DNA from: Actinotalea sp. JY-7876
GTDB taxonomy: Bacteria > Actinomycetota > Actinomycetes > Actinomycetales > Cellulomonadaceae
Reading direction: 5' to 3'
DNA length: 64,000 bases
Assembly: GCF_014042015.1 (NCBI RefSeq)
Contig: NZ_CP059493.1
Span: forward strand, 434,001-498,000
This document shows positions 29,390 through 37,259 of the stretch, piece after piece. The stretch's first letter is position 1. Every line of letters begins with the position of its first letter. Below the pieces are notes generated by a model. The model searched no databases. It saw nothing but the letters and a program-made list of their open reading frames with translations, and was not told the origin of the DNA. The translations under genes and the position numbers were made by a program.

Positions 29390-30559
29390 TCAGGCGGTCC
29401 CGTCGGCGGCGGCTGCCCGCTGCTCGGCCCGCGCGGCGTCCGCACGCACCGCCTCGGCGCGTGCGGCGTCGGCCAGGGCGACGCGCTCCGCCCAGCGTCG
29501 TCCGATCCGGCGTGCGCGTCCGATCGCGATGCCCGCGGCCGTGAGGAGCGTGCCGGTGACGAGCAGGTGGCCGCTCAAGGCGTTGTCGGTGAGCTGCTCG
29601 AGCACGGCGGGGAGCACGCGGTCCCCGAGGAGCTCGTCGACCCACTCCTCCATCCGCACCGGCACGATCAGGTAGGCGAGGCCGAGGCCGACGCCCCACA
29701 CGGCTCCGCCGACCAGCGGCACGGCCGGCGACCACGTGCCGAGCAGCACGATGACCGCGAGCAGCACCACACCGAGCGCGAGCAGCGTGATGCCGAGCGC
29801 GTCGCCCACCGGGTCGCCGCTGACGGCGGCGTCGCTCAGGCGAGCGGTCCCGATCCCGCTGAGCAGGAGTGCCACGGGCGTCAGCACCAGGCCGAGGAGC
29901 GTGCCCAGCAGGTGCCGGCCGACGCCGGGCCGCGACGGCCGCTCGGGCAGGTCGTGGTGGTCGGCGGGTGCCGGGTCCGCCCCGCGCCGCCGCGTCCGGC
30001 TGTGTCCGGACGCGCTCGCGTCCGCGGCCGCCGTCCCCGCTGATGCCGCCGCCGCGGCACCGGACGTCCCGGCCGCGCCGGTGACGGCCGGGGCGTTCGT
30101 GCCCGTGTGGGTCGTCGGCGTGCCACCCGCCGCGGCACCGCTGTCAGCGGCGCCGCCGCCCGTAGAAGGTGCGCCGGCGCCCGTGGCGGCAGCGCCCTCG
30201 GCTGAGGCTGCGCCGCTCGTCGTGGATCCGCCGTCGGCGTCCGGCGTGCGCGCCGCGCGTCCCTGCGCGCCGATCACCGGCGGGTACGGGCGTGCCGCCG
30301 CGTGCTGGCCGGTGGTCGGGTCCGCAGGGGTCGAGGGCGGTCCGCCCGGCTCGAGCTGCCCGATGACGGGGCCGTCGTCGATGGGGCGACCGGTGACGCT
30401 CACGGCCTCCGCGCCGGCCGACGGCTGCGCGTCGGTCCCCGTCCGGTCCGGTCCGTTCGGGTCCCCGGCGCTGCGCGCGTCGGTGCCCACGGGATCGGCA
30501 GCCGGCGTCGTGTCGGGTGCGGCACCCTCGTCGGGCTCTCGGCTCGGGAGGGAGGGCAT
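29390..30559 (-). CDS. Membrane protein with a long disordered Ala/Thr/Gly/Pro-rich N-terminus
   Basis: A 389-residue protein. The first 205 residues or so are low-complexity and rich in Ala, Gly, Thr, Pro and Asp with no fold visible. Then come an RTRRRGADPAPADHHDLP stretch and about four membrane helices (residues about 220-350). A charged Ala/Arg-rich coil ends the protein. I do not recognise a family. AGGAG seven bases before the ATG at 30559 supports the start. It may be a cell-envelope or division accessory protein, but there is no direct evidence. Confidence 0.6.
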   Translation of the reverse strand: MPSLPSREPDEGAAPDTTPAADPVGTDARSAGDPNGPDRTGTDAQPSAGAEAVSVTGRPIDDGPVIGQLEPGGPPSTPADPTTGQHAAARPYPPVIGAQGRAARTPDADGGSTTSGAASAEGAAATGAGAPSTGGGAADSGAAAGGTPTTHTGTNAPAVTGAAGTSGAAAAASAGTAAADASASGHSRTRRRGADPAPADHHDLPERPSRPGVGRHLLGTLLGLVLTPVALLLSGIGTARLSDAAVSGDPVGDALGITLLALGVVLLAVIVLLGTWSPAVPLVGGAVWGVGLGLAYLIVPVRMEEWVDELLGDRVLPAVLEQLTDNALSGHLLVTGTLLTAAGIAIGRARRIGRRWAERVALADAARAEAVRADAARAEQRAAAADGTA

Positions 30560-30828
30560 GGTCGGCTCCTGTCGGTGCTGGCGGTTCCCCGTCCGGTTGC
30601 GACTCGGATCGCGAGGACGGGGACATGGGGGTCTCGCCTCAACGTAGCGCCGGGGCATCTGGCCCGCTCGCGGGCCGGACTCCGCCTGCCCCTGCGTCGG
30701 CCACCACCCGCGGCCCTGCTGCGCGTCTGCCCCGCGGTGGAGCTGCGCGGTATCGAGGCGCGACCACTGACACGGCCCCGCCGAGCCCGTCGGGCCCTGT
30801 GGAGGGAGCGCGCGCGGGGGAGTGCGGG
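30560..30828 (-). other. Gap between the FNT gene and the disordered membrane protein gene
   Basis: 269 bp with no convincing gene. On the minus strand it holds a hairpin (30661-30676, GGCCCG-CTCG-CGGGCC), a likely terminator for the FNT gene, followed by TACGTT (30646-30641), a possible -10 for the downstream gene with a leader of about 75 nt. Confidence 0.4.
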
Positions 30829-31695
30829 TCAGACGTCGACGGTGCGCCGCGCGGCCACCGGGGCCGTGCCGTCGGTCGCCACCACCGCGCCGCCCTCGGG
30901 CACGTCACCGGCAGCCGCCACGCGGCGGGCCGACCCCGCGACCACGTACGCGGCGCCGACGAGCACCGCGCCGCCGACGAGGTTCCCGAGGCCCACGACG
31001 AGCATGTTGCGGCCCATCTCGGCCCACCCGGTCTCGGGCAGCCCGCCGATGATGCCGAGACCGAAGCTGGTCATGTTGGCGACCACGTGCTCGAACCCCG
31101 ACGTGATGAACGCGAGCAGGCACCAGAAGATCAGCGCGAGCCGCGCGCCCTCGGACTTCAGCCGCGCCCCGCCCCAGATCGCCAGGCACACGAGCATGTT
31201 GCAGAGCACGGCGCGCCAGAACAGCTGCCCGGTCGTCGCCTCGGCCTTGTGCTCCAGCAGGGAGGCGAGCATCTCCCCGGCCGGCGTCCCCGGCGCGAGG
31301 ACGCCCGACTGGTGCACCATCGCGGCGAACACGAACGCGCCCAGCAGGTTGCCCACGAAGCTCAGGCCCAGCGTCGCCGCGGCCCGTCCCCACGTGACGG
31401 CGCGCCCCAGGGCGCCCTGCGTGAGGGTCATCATGTTCGACGTCGCGAGCTCGCCGCCGGCGGTCACCACGAGGGTGAGGGCCACCCCGAACACGAGGCC
31501 CTGCACGAGCGGCGCCCAGGGTGACTCGGCGGCGCGCAGCGGTCCGGCCGCGGTGAGCATGAGGACGACGGCGACGCCGATGAAGGCGCCGCCGAGCATG
31601 GCCTGGACCAGGTACGCCGCCAGGTTGCGGGTGCTGCGCACCTTCGCTGCGGCGGTCGCCTGCTGCGCCACCAGGGCGTCCGGGATCGTGAGCAC
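30829..31695 (-). CDS. Formate/nitrite (FNT) family channel
   Basis: A 288-residue membrane protein with six membrane segments. FNT hallmarks are GGELATSNMMTLTQG, the CNMLVCLAIWGG motif and ITSGFEHVVANM, whose central His gates anion protonation in FocA and NirC. The short soluble tails are also typical. It passes formate, nitrite or related small monovalent anions; the substrate cannot be decided from sequence, and no nitrite reductase or formate lyase is nearby. The GTG at 31695 lies 6 nt after a CACGAT -10. Confidence 0.9.
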   Translation of the reverse strand: MLTIPDALVAQQATAAAKVRSTRNLAAYLVQAMLGGAFIGVAVVLMLTAAGPLRAAESPWAPLVQGLVFGVALTLVVTAGGELATSNMMTLTQGALGRAVTWGRAAATLGLSFVGNLLGAFVFAAMVHQSGVLAPGTPAGEMLASLLEHKAEATTGQLFWRAVLCNMLVCLAIWGGARLKSEGARLALIFWCLLAFITSGFEHVVANMTSFGLGIIGGLPETGWAEMGRNMLVVGLGNLVGGAVLVGAAYVVAGSARRVAAAGDVPEGGAVVATDGTAPVAARRTVDV

Positions 31696-31701
31696 CCGTC
31701 G

Positions 31702-31707
31702 ATCGTG
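31702..31707 (-). promoter_or_regulatory. -10 element CACGAT, leaderless promoter of the FNT gene
   Basis: CACGAT on the minus strand ends 6 nt before the GTG at 31695. Confidence 0.55.
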
Positions 31708-31797
31708 CCGCAGGCACGCCGCCAGGACATGGGACGAAAGCCCGCGCCGCGCGTCGGGCACCGGAATGATCACCGCACCCCGACGGTTGCCAGCGAC

Positions 31798-32910
31798 GTG
31801 AGCCGACTCTTCACCCCCCTGACCCTGCGCGGCACGACGTTCCGCAACCGTGCCTGGCTGGCCCCGATGTGCCAGTACTCCGCGATCGACGGCGTCCCCG
31901 GGGACTGGCACCTCGTCCACCTCGGCGCGCGGGCCTCGGGCGGGTTCGGGCTCGTCATCGCCGAGGCGACCGCCGTCGTCCCGGAGGGGCGGATCACGCC
32001 GCAGGACACCGGGATCTGGGACGAGACCCAGACCCAGGCCTGGTCGCGCATCGTCCGCTTCGTGCACGAGCGCGGGGCGCGCGCCGGGATCCAGCTCGCG
32101 CACGCCGGGCGCAAGGCGTCCACGTACCGCCCGTGGTCGCCGCGCCGGGGCACCGTGCCGGGAGCCGACGGCGGCTGGGCCACCGTCGGGCCGTCCGACG
32201 TCGCCTTCGACGGCCTCGACGCGCCGACCGCGCTCACCACCGAGGCCCTGGCCGACGTCGTCACGGCGTTCGCCGCGGCCGCCGAGCGCTCGCTGCGCGC
32301 GGGCTTCGACGTCGTCGAGGTGCACGCCGCGCACGGCTACCTGCTGCACGCGTTCCTCTCGCCGCTCTCGAACCGGCGCACGGACGCCTACGGCGGCCCG
32401 CTGGAGAACCGGTCGCGCCTCCTGCGCGAGGTCGTCACCGCGGTGCGCGCGGTCTGGCCGCAGGACCGGCCCCTGTTCGTGCGCGTGTCCGCCACGGACT
32501 GGACGGACGGCGGTCTGACCCCCGACGAGGTCACGGCGGTCTGCGCGGAGCTCGCCGGGCTCGGCGTGGACCTGGTCGACGTCTCGTCCGGCGGCAACGT
32601 CGTCGCTCCGGTCCCCGTCGGCCCCGGGTACCAGGTCCCGCTCGCCCGCCGGGTCCGCGCGGGCGCGGGCGTGCCGGTCGCGGCGGTCGGCCTCATCACC
32701 TCGGCCGCGCAGGCCGAGAGCATCCTGGTCGACGGCGCCGCCGACGCGGTCCTGCTCGGGCGCGAGGCGCTGCGCGACCCCATGTGGCCGCTGCGGGCCG
32801 CGCACGAGCTGGGCGTGCCCGTCGCCTCGCTCGATCTGGACGCGGTGCCCGACGACGCCGTCGTGCCGGCGCCGTGGCAGCCGCAGTACGAGCGGGGCGC
32901 GTGGGCCTAG
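31798..32910 (+). CDS. NADH:flavin oxidoreductase, Old Yellow Enzyme family (YqjM-like)
   Basis: A 370-residue FMN enzyme with a TIM barrel that reduces activated C=C bonds using NAD(P)H. It shows NRAWLAPMCQYSA (the Cys and Tyr of YqjM-type enzymes), QLAHAGRKAS, EVHAAHGYLLHAFLSPLSN with the substrate-binding His pair, and a C-terminal GREALRDPMWPLRAA. The physiological substrate is unknown. The GTG at 31798 matches the family N-terminus (SRLFTPLTLRG); an in-frame ATG at 31705 would add an Arg-rich stretch. It converges on the malic enzyme gene. Confidence 0.92.
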   Translation: MSRLFTPLTLRGTTFRNRAWLAPMCQYSAIDGVPGDWHLVHLGARASGGFGLVIAEATAVVPEGRITPQDTGIWDETQTQAWSRIVRFVHERGARAGIQLAHAGRKASTYRPWSPRRGTVPGADGGWATVGPSDVAFDGLDAPTALTTEALADVVTAFAAAAERSLRAGFDVVEVHAAHGYLLHAFLSPLSNRRTDAYGGPLENRSRLLREVVTAVRAVWPQDRPLFVRVSATDWTDGGLTPDEVTAVCAELAGLGVDLVDVSSGGNVVAPVPVGPGYQVPLARRVRAGAGVPVAAVGLITSAAQAESILVDGAADAVLLGREALRDPMWPLRAAHELGVPVASLDLDAVPDDAVVPAPWQPQYERGAWA

Positions 32911-32929
32911 CGCTCGGCGGCGCGCCCCG

Positions 32930-34330
32930 TCAGGCGTGCGAGGCCGTCGCGCGCGCGGCCTCCTCCACCGCGGCCGCGACGCGGGTGGTCACCTCCGGGT
33001 TGAAGACGCTCGGCACGATGTAGGTCGGGTTGAGCTCCTCGGGCGCGACGACGGCGGCCAGGGCCCGCGCCGCGGCCAGCAGGAGGTCCTCGGTGATGCG
33101 GTGCGACTGCGCGTCGAGGAGCCCGCGGAACACCCCGGGGAACGCGAGCACGTTGTTGATCTGGTTCGCGAAGTCCGAGCGTCCGGTCCCCACGATGGCC
33201 GCGTGCTGGGCGGCGTCGTCCGGGTCCACCTCGGGGCGCGGGTTGGCCATCGCGAACACGATCGAGCGCTCGGCCATGGTCGCGATGTCGTCCCCGGTGA
33301 GGATGTCGGGCGCCGAGAGCCCGATGAACACGTCCGCGCCGACCAGCGCGTCGCGGAGGGTGCCGGTGGCGCCGCGCGGGTTCGTCCGCTCGGCGGTCCA
33401 CTCGAGCGACTCGTGCAGGTCCGGACGCGCCGCGTGGACCACCCCCTCCACGTCGCACACGACGACGTCGCGCGCGCCCGCCGCGAGCAGGAGCTTGAGC
33501 ACCGCCGTACCCGCCGCGCCCGCGCCGGACATGACGATCCGCACCGTGGCCAGGTCCTTGCCCACGACCGTGAGCGCGTTGGTCAGGGCGGCGAGCGCGA
33601 CGATCGCGGTGCCGTGCTGGTCGTCGTGGAAGACGGGGATGTCGAGGCGCTCCCGCAGCCGCCGCTCGACCTCGAAGCAGCGCGGCGCGGAGATGTCCTC
33701 GAGGTTGATGCCGGCGAACACGGGCGCGATCGCGCACACGGTCTCGACGATCTGGTCGACGTCGGTCGTGTCGAGCGCGATGGGGAACGCGTCGATGTCG
33801 CCGAAGCGCTTGAACAGCGCGGCCTTGCCCTCCATGACCGGCAGCGCGGCGAGCGGCCCGATGTCGCCGAGGCCGAGCACCGCGGTGCCGTCGGTGACCA
33901 CCGCGATGGTGTTGCGCTTGATCGTCAGGTTGCGGGCGTCGGCCGGACGCGCGGCGATCGCCTCGCACACCCGCGCGACGCCGGGCGTGTAGACCATCGA
34001 CAGGTCGTCGCGGTTGCGAATGGGCACCTTCGACTCGATCGACAGCTTGCCGCCCAGGTGCATGAGGAACGTCCGGTCGCTCACCCGCTCCACGACGACG
34101 CCCGTGAGCCCGCGCAGCGCCGTCACGATGTCGGCGGCGTGCTCCTCGCCCCGTGTCGCGCACGTGACGTCGACGCTGATCCGCTCGTGGCCCGACGCCG
34201 TCACGTCCAGCGCGGTGACGATCCCCCCGGAGTGCTCGATCGACGTCGTCAGCTCGCTGACGGCCGTCGGGCGGGCCTCGACCTGCAGGCGGACGGTGAT
34301 GGAGCTGGACACGCTCGGCGTTGAGGTCAC
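32930..34330 (-). CDS. NAD-dependent malic enzyme with N-terminal ACT domain
   Basis: A 466-residue protein. Residues about 10-85 form an ACT regulatory domain ([22 protein letters not shown]). The malic enzyme core follows with [53 protein letters not shown], the metal site [15 protein letters not shown]-binding [15 protein letters not shown] and [10 protein letters not shown]. It decarboxylates malate to pyruvate; the ACT domain suggests control by an amino acid or similar effector. The GTG start lies 6 nt after a CACGAT -10. It is divergent from the Fic-like gene across a very short shared promoter region. Confidence 0.93.
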   Translation of the reverse strand: MTSTPSVSSSITVRLQVEARPTAVSELTTSIEHSGGIVTALDVTASGHERISVDVTCATRGEEHAADIVTALRGLTGVVVERVSDRTFLMHLGGKLSIESKVPIRNRDDLSMVYTPGVARVCEAIAARPADARNLTIKRNTIAVVTDGTAVLGLGDIGPLAALPVMEGKAALFKRFGDIDAFPIALDTTDVDQIVETVCAIAPVFAGINLEDISAPRCFEVERRLRERLDIPVFHDDQHGTAIVALAALTNALTVVGKDLATVRIVMSGAGAAGTAVLKLLLAAGARDVVVCDVEGVVHAARPDLHESLEWTAERTNPRGATGTLRDALVGADVFIGLSAPDILTGDDIATMAERSIVFAMANPRPEVDPDDAAQHAAIVGTGRSDFANQINNVLAFPGVFRGLLDAQSHRITEDLLLAAARALAAVVAPEELNPTYIVPSVFNPEVTTRVAAAVEEAARATASHA

Positions 34331-34336
34331 GGGGTC

Positions 34337-34342
34337 ATCGTG
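34337..34342 (-). promoter_or_regulatory. -10 element CACGAT, leaderless promoter of the malic enzyme gene
   Basis: CACGAT on the minus strand ends 6 nt before the GTG at 34330. It lies only 24 bp from the -10 of the divergent gene. Confidence 0.55.
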
Positions 34343-34366
34343 GCACCGGTCACCGGCCGCGCCACC

Positions 34367-34372
34367 TACGCT
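34367..34372 (+). promoter_or_regulatory. -10 element TACGCT, leaderless promoter of the Fic-like gene
   Basis: TACGCT ends 7 nt before the GTG at 34380. Confidence 0.55.
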
Positions 34373-34379
34373 GGCCCGC

Positions 34380-35264
34380 GTGCCGGACCATCCCCTCGAG
34401 CCGCTCGTCGCGCTCGACGGCGTGACGCAGGCCGTGGCCGAGGCCCGGGCGGCGTGCGAGGAGCTGCGCTGGCACCGCGGGCTGCGCCGCCAGTGGCTCG
34501 TCGCCCGCACCGAGTCGGGCGTCCGCTCCGCCCACGCCGGCCTGGCCGCCGACGGCGTCCGCGTGCCGCTCGACGTCGTGCGCGACGTCGCCCGCGGGGC
34601 CGCGACGCCGGGCGGGCCGGACGGCCTCGCCGTCGCCGGCGCGCTGGCCGTGCAGGCGGAGGTCGAGCGCCTCATGGCGGCGCCGGGCGCGACCCGCGCC
34701 GCGGGGTCCGTGCCGCTCGGCCAGCTCCTGCCGCGCCTGCACGCCGTGGGTGGCGGGCCGGCGGCCGGGCGCTCGGACGCGCCGGGCCGCCCGCGCGCGT
34801 CGCAGCCGCCGCAGGACCTGCGGGGTCTCGGACCGGCCCCGGCCGGTGCGGAGCTCGCCGACCGGCTGGCGCTCCTGGCCGAGCTCGCCGCGACGCCGTT
34901 GCCACCGTCGGTGCCCGCGCTCGTGCTGGCCGCCGTCGTCCACGGCGAGGTGCTGGCGCTGCGCCCGTTCGTCGCCGGCAACGGGGCCGTCGCGCGGGGC
35001 GTCCTGCGCCACCTGCTCACGCGCGACGGCGTGGACCCCGTCGGCGTCGTGGTGCCGGACGTGGTCTGGGCGGCCCGGCCCCACGTGCACCTGTCCGCGG
35101 CCGCGCGCTTCGCCACGGGCACGCCGGAAGGCGTCGCGACCTGGCTGCGCCACGTGGCGGGTGCGGTGCGGGCGGGTGCACAGGAGGGGACGCGGGTGGC
35201 GGACGCCGTGGTCGCGCGGCGGCTCGCACCGCCGGACGGCGACCGGGACACCGACGGGCCCTGA
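34380..35264 (+). CDS. Fic-domain-like protein with degenerate catalytic motif
   Basis: A 294-residue mostly helical protein. A motif resembling the Fic signature HPFxxGNGRxxR appears as RPFVAGNGAVARG (around residue 200), preceded by ALVLAAVVHGEVLALR. The catalytic His is replaced by Arg, the acidic residue by Ala and the nucleotide-binding Arg by Ala, so AMP transfer is unlikely. Homologues at this position beside acs/HAD/tad genes in other actinobacteria are often labelled oxidoreductase without support. The middle holds an Arg/Pro-rich linker. The start follows the leaderless -10 at 34367. A strong terminator lies 6 bp after the stop. Confidence 0.6.
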   Translation: MPDHPLEPLVALDGVTQAVAEARAACEELRWHRGLRRQWLVARTESGVRSAHAGLAADGVRVPLDVVRDVARGAATPGGPDGLAVAGALAVQAEVERLMAAPGATRAAGSVPLGQLLPRLHAVGGGPAAGRSDAPGRPRASQPPQDLRGLGPAPAGAELADRLALLAELAATPLPPSVPALVLAAVVHGEVLALRPFVAGNGAVARGVLRHLLTRDGVDPVGVVVPDVVWAARPHVHLSAAARFATGTPEGVATWLRHVAGAVRAGAQEGTRVADAVVARRLAPPDGDRDTDGP

Positions 35265-35270
35265 CGCGAC

Positions 35271-35302
35271 GACGGCGCCCCCGGTAGTCCGGGGGCGCCG
35301 TC
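35271..35302. terminator. Symmetric terminator between convergent units
   Basis: A perfect 14-bp stem (GACGGCGCCCCCGG with CCGGGGGCGCCGTC) has a 4-nt TAGT loop. It can stop transcription from both sides: the Fic-like gene on the plus strand, and the HAD gene or the RNA candidate on the minus strand. Confidence 0.8.
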
Positions 35303-35500
35303 GGCGACAGCTGCGGGAGGAGAGGTATCAGGCGCTTCAGGTACTGCCGCTACGGGGCTAGCCCGGTCGGCAGGTCCGCTCGAGGACAGGTCGAGCGTGG
35401 GTTCTCAGGTCCCGCTGTGCTGTTGTGGTTCATTTCTACGCTCGCTTGCCCGACGAGGGAAGGGACTGAAGTCCTAGGCGTCGCCCGACCCACGGGGATG
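35303..35500 (-). ncRNA. Candidate structured small RNA at the Ms1/scr3559 (6S-like) position
   Basis: A 221-bp non-coding gap between the convergent Fic-like and HAD genes has a base composition unlike its neighbours, with an A-rich stretch (GTAGAAATGAACCACAAC on the minus strand). Two hairpins are visible: CTGCCG/CGGCAG (35344-35370) enclosing GGGC-TA-GCCC, and CGCTCGA/TCGAGCG (35377-35397). CTTCAG at 35335-35340 can pair with CTGAAG at 35466-35471 to close a large loop. A strong terminator follows at 35302-35271 on the minus strand. In M. tuberculosis the abundant RNA MTS2823 (Ms1) lies beside the homologous HAD gene (Rv3661), and Streptomyces scr3559 lies in the matching region. Boundaries are approximate; identity rests on synteny and structure. 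Confidence 0.5.
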
Positions 35501-35523
35501 CCCAGCACGTGGCCGGGACCGTG

Positions 35524-36306
35524 TCAGGACGTGGACCGCCGGTGCCGGCGGACCAGCAGGACGGCCGCGACGGCGGCGACCAGAACCAGCGCGGCGACGG
35601 GGATGGTGCGCCGGGGCTGCGGGAACGAGGGCCGCAGGGCGACGGGCCGCGCGAACGTCAGGACGTCCCAGCCGCGCTCGATCGCGAGCCGGCGCAGGGC
35701 GCGGTCGGGGTTGACGACGGCGGCGCTGCCCACGGACTCGAGCATCGGCACGTCCGTCACCGAGTCGGAGTAGGCGTAGCTGGCCTCGAGGTCGTAGCCG
35801 TGCTCGGCCGCGAGCCGCCGCACCGCCTCCGCCTTCGCGGGGCCGTAGGCGTAGAAGGCGATGCCACCGGTGTAGCGGCCGTCGAGGGTCTCCATCTGCG
35901 TCGCGACCACCCGGTCGGCGCCGAGCAGGGCGGCGATCGGCTCGACCACCTCGGACCCCGAGGCCGAGACGACGACGACGTCACGGCCCGCCGCGTGGTG
36001 CTCGTCGATGAGCGCGACGGCCTCGGCGTAGACGGTCGGCGCGATGTGCAGGTGCAGGGTCTCGGCGACGATCGAGGACACCTGGGCGACGTCCCACCCG
36101 GTGACGAGCGAGGACAGGTGGGCGCGCAGGCGCTCGGTCTGGTCGGCGTCGGCGCGGCCGAGCAGGAACACGAACTGGGCGTAGGCGGTGCGGAGCACGT
36201 CGCTGCGCGTGATCAGCCCGCCCGCGTAGAACGGACGGGAGAAGGCGGTCGCCGACGACGTCGCGATGATCGTCTTATCCAGGTCGAAGAACGCGGCGGC
36301 ACCCAT
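35524..36306 (-). CDS. HAD-IB family phosphatase with C-terminal membrane anchor
   Basis: A 260-residue HAD-superfamily protein of subfamily IB (SerB-like). Motif I is FFDLDKTII, motif II is VVVSASGSE, and motif III/IV is the Lys in GPAKAEA with YSDSVTDVPML. A C-terminal hydrophobic helix (about residues 235-253) and an Arg tail would tether it to the membrane. GGAGGG before the ATG supports the start. Homologues (Rv3661) flank the Ssd/Tad cluster in actinobacteria; the substrate is unknown, and a phosphomonoester or lysolipid is possible. Confidence 0.85.
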   Translation of the reverse strand: MGAAAFFDLDKTIIATSSATAFSRPFYAGGLITRSDVLRTAYAQFVFLLGRADADQTERLRAHLSSLVTGWDVAQVSSIVAETLHLHIAPTVYAEAVALIDEHHAAGRDVVVVSASGSEVVEPIAALLGADRVVATQMETLDGRYTGGIAFYAYGPAKAEAVRRLAAEHGYDLEASYAYSDSVTDVPMLESVGSAAVVNPDRALRRLAIERGWDVLTFARPVALRPSFPQPRRTIPVAALVLVAAVAAVLLVRRHRRSTS

Positions 36307-36506
36307 GTCGCTCCCTCCGCGCCCCTCCCGGACGCTCCGGCCGGCCTCCCGTGAGGGTAGCGAGCCGGCGCCCTGCCGGGAGTCGCGGTGATCGTCATGT
36401 CCGGGTCGTCCCCAGTCCGGGGCCTTCGGGCGTCGTCCCCAGGCCCGCGGGTCCTTCCGTCGTGCCGCGCGACGGCGCCGCCACGCTGCTCGGCGGAGGT
36501 GGTGCG

Positions 36507-37259
36507 GTGCGAGCGCGGGTGGTCGTCGTGGTGGGGGCGTGCGGCGGGGTCGGGGCGTCCACGCTCGCGGCCTTGCTCGCGCTGCGCGCGGTGCGCGCCG
36601 GGACGAGTCCGGTGCTCGTGGACCTCGCCGCGACGGGCGGCGGGGTCGACGTCCTCCTGGGCACGGAGGACCTGCCGGGGGTCCGCTGGCCGGACCTCGC
36701 GCACGTGCGGGGTGCCCTCGCCGGCGCCGATCTCGACGGCGCGCTGCCGACGTGGCGCGGCGTGGACGTGCTCGGCGGTGACCGGCGCGGCGGTGCCCCG
36801 CCCCGGGCAGCGGTCGAGGCGCTGTGGCCCGCCCTGGAGGAGCGGTACGGCGTCGTCGTCGTGGACGCCCCGGCCGCCGCGCTGGCCGACGATGCCGTGG
36901 GCGGCGTGCTCGCGACGCGGCCCCACCTGCTGCTCGTCACGGGCCAGGACGTGCGCGGGGTCGCCGCCGGGCTGACGGCGGCGGCCGGGCTCGAGGCGGG
37001 CGGGGCTCCGGGCGCGCAGCTCGTGCTGCGGCGTCGGCGGTCACCGCGCGTCGCGCCCCTCGAGGCGGCGCAGGTCCTGGACGCCCCCCTGCTCGGGCTG
37101 CTGCCCGGCGACCGGCGCGTCGCGGCCGCCGTCGACCGCGGCTTCGGGCCGTGGGTGCCCGGTCGCTCGGCGCTCGCCCGGTCGGTCGAGCGGGTCGCAC
37201 GGGGGTGCGGGATCACCGGGCCGGTGCGCGGCGCCCGCGGCAGGGGCCGGCGTGCCTGA
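36507..37259 (+). CDS. CpaE/Ssd-like MinD-type ATPase of the tad locus
   Basis: A 250-residue ParA/MinD-superfamily protein. The deviant Walker A is VGACGGVGASTLAALLALRA; VLVDLAATGGGVDVLLG follows as switch I, and VVVVDAPAAALADDA as the Walker B region. It lacks the N-terminal receiver-like domain of full CpaE/TadZ, as is common for actinobacterial Ssd (septum site-determining) proteins. GGAGG seven bases before the GTG at 36507 sets the start; the frame is open to 36351. Its last 8 bp overlap the TadA gene. It probably positions the pilus or secretion apparatus at the cell pole or septum. Confidence 0.8.
   Translation: MRARVVVVVGACGGVGASTLAALLALRAVRAGTSPVLVDLAATGGGVDVLLGTEDLPGVRWPDLAHVRGALAGADLDGALPTWRGVDVLGGDRRGGAPPRAAVEALWPALEERYGVVVVDAPAAALADDAVGGVLATRPHLLLVTGQDVRGVAAGLTAAAGLEAGGAPGAQLVLRRRRSPRVAPLEAAQVLDAPLLGLLPGDRRVAAAVDRGFGPWVPGRSALARSVERVARGCGITGPVRGARGRGRRA

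Noticed and set aside
35350-35433. A 27-codon minus-strand ORF inside the RNA candidate
   Set aside because: It has no ribosome site, no distinctive composition, and lies across the hairpins. It is more likely chance within a non-coding RNA.
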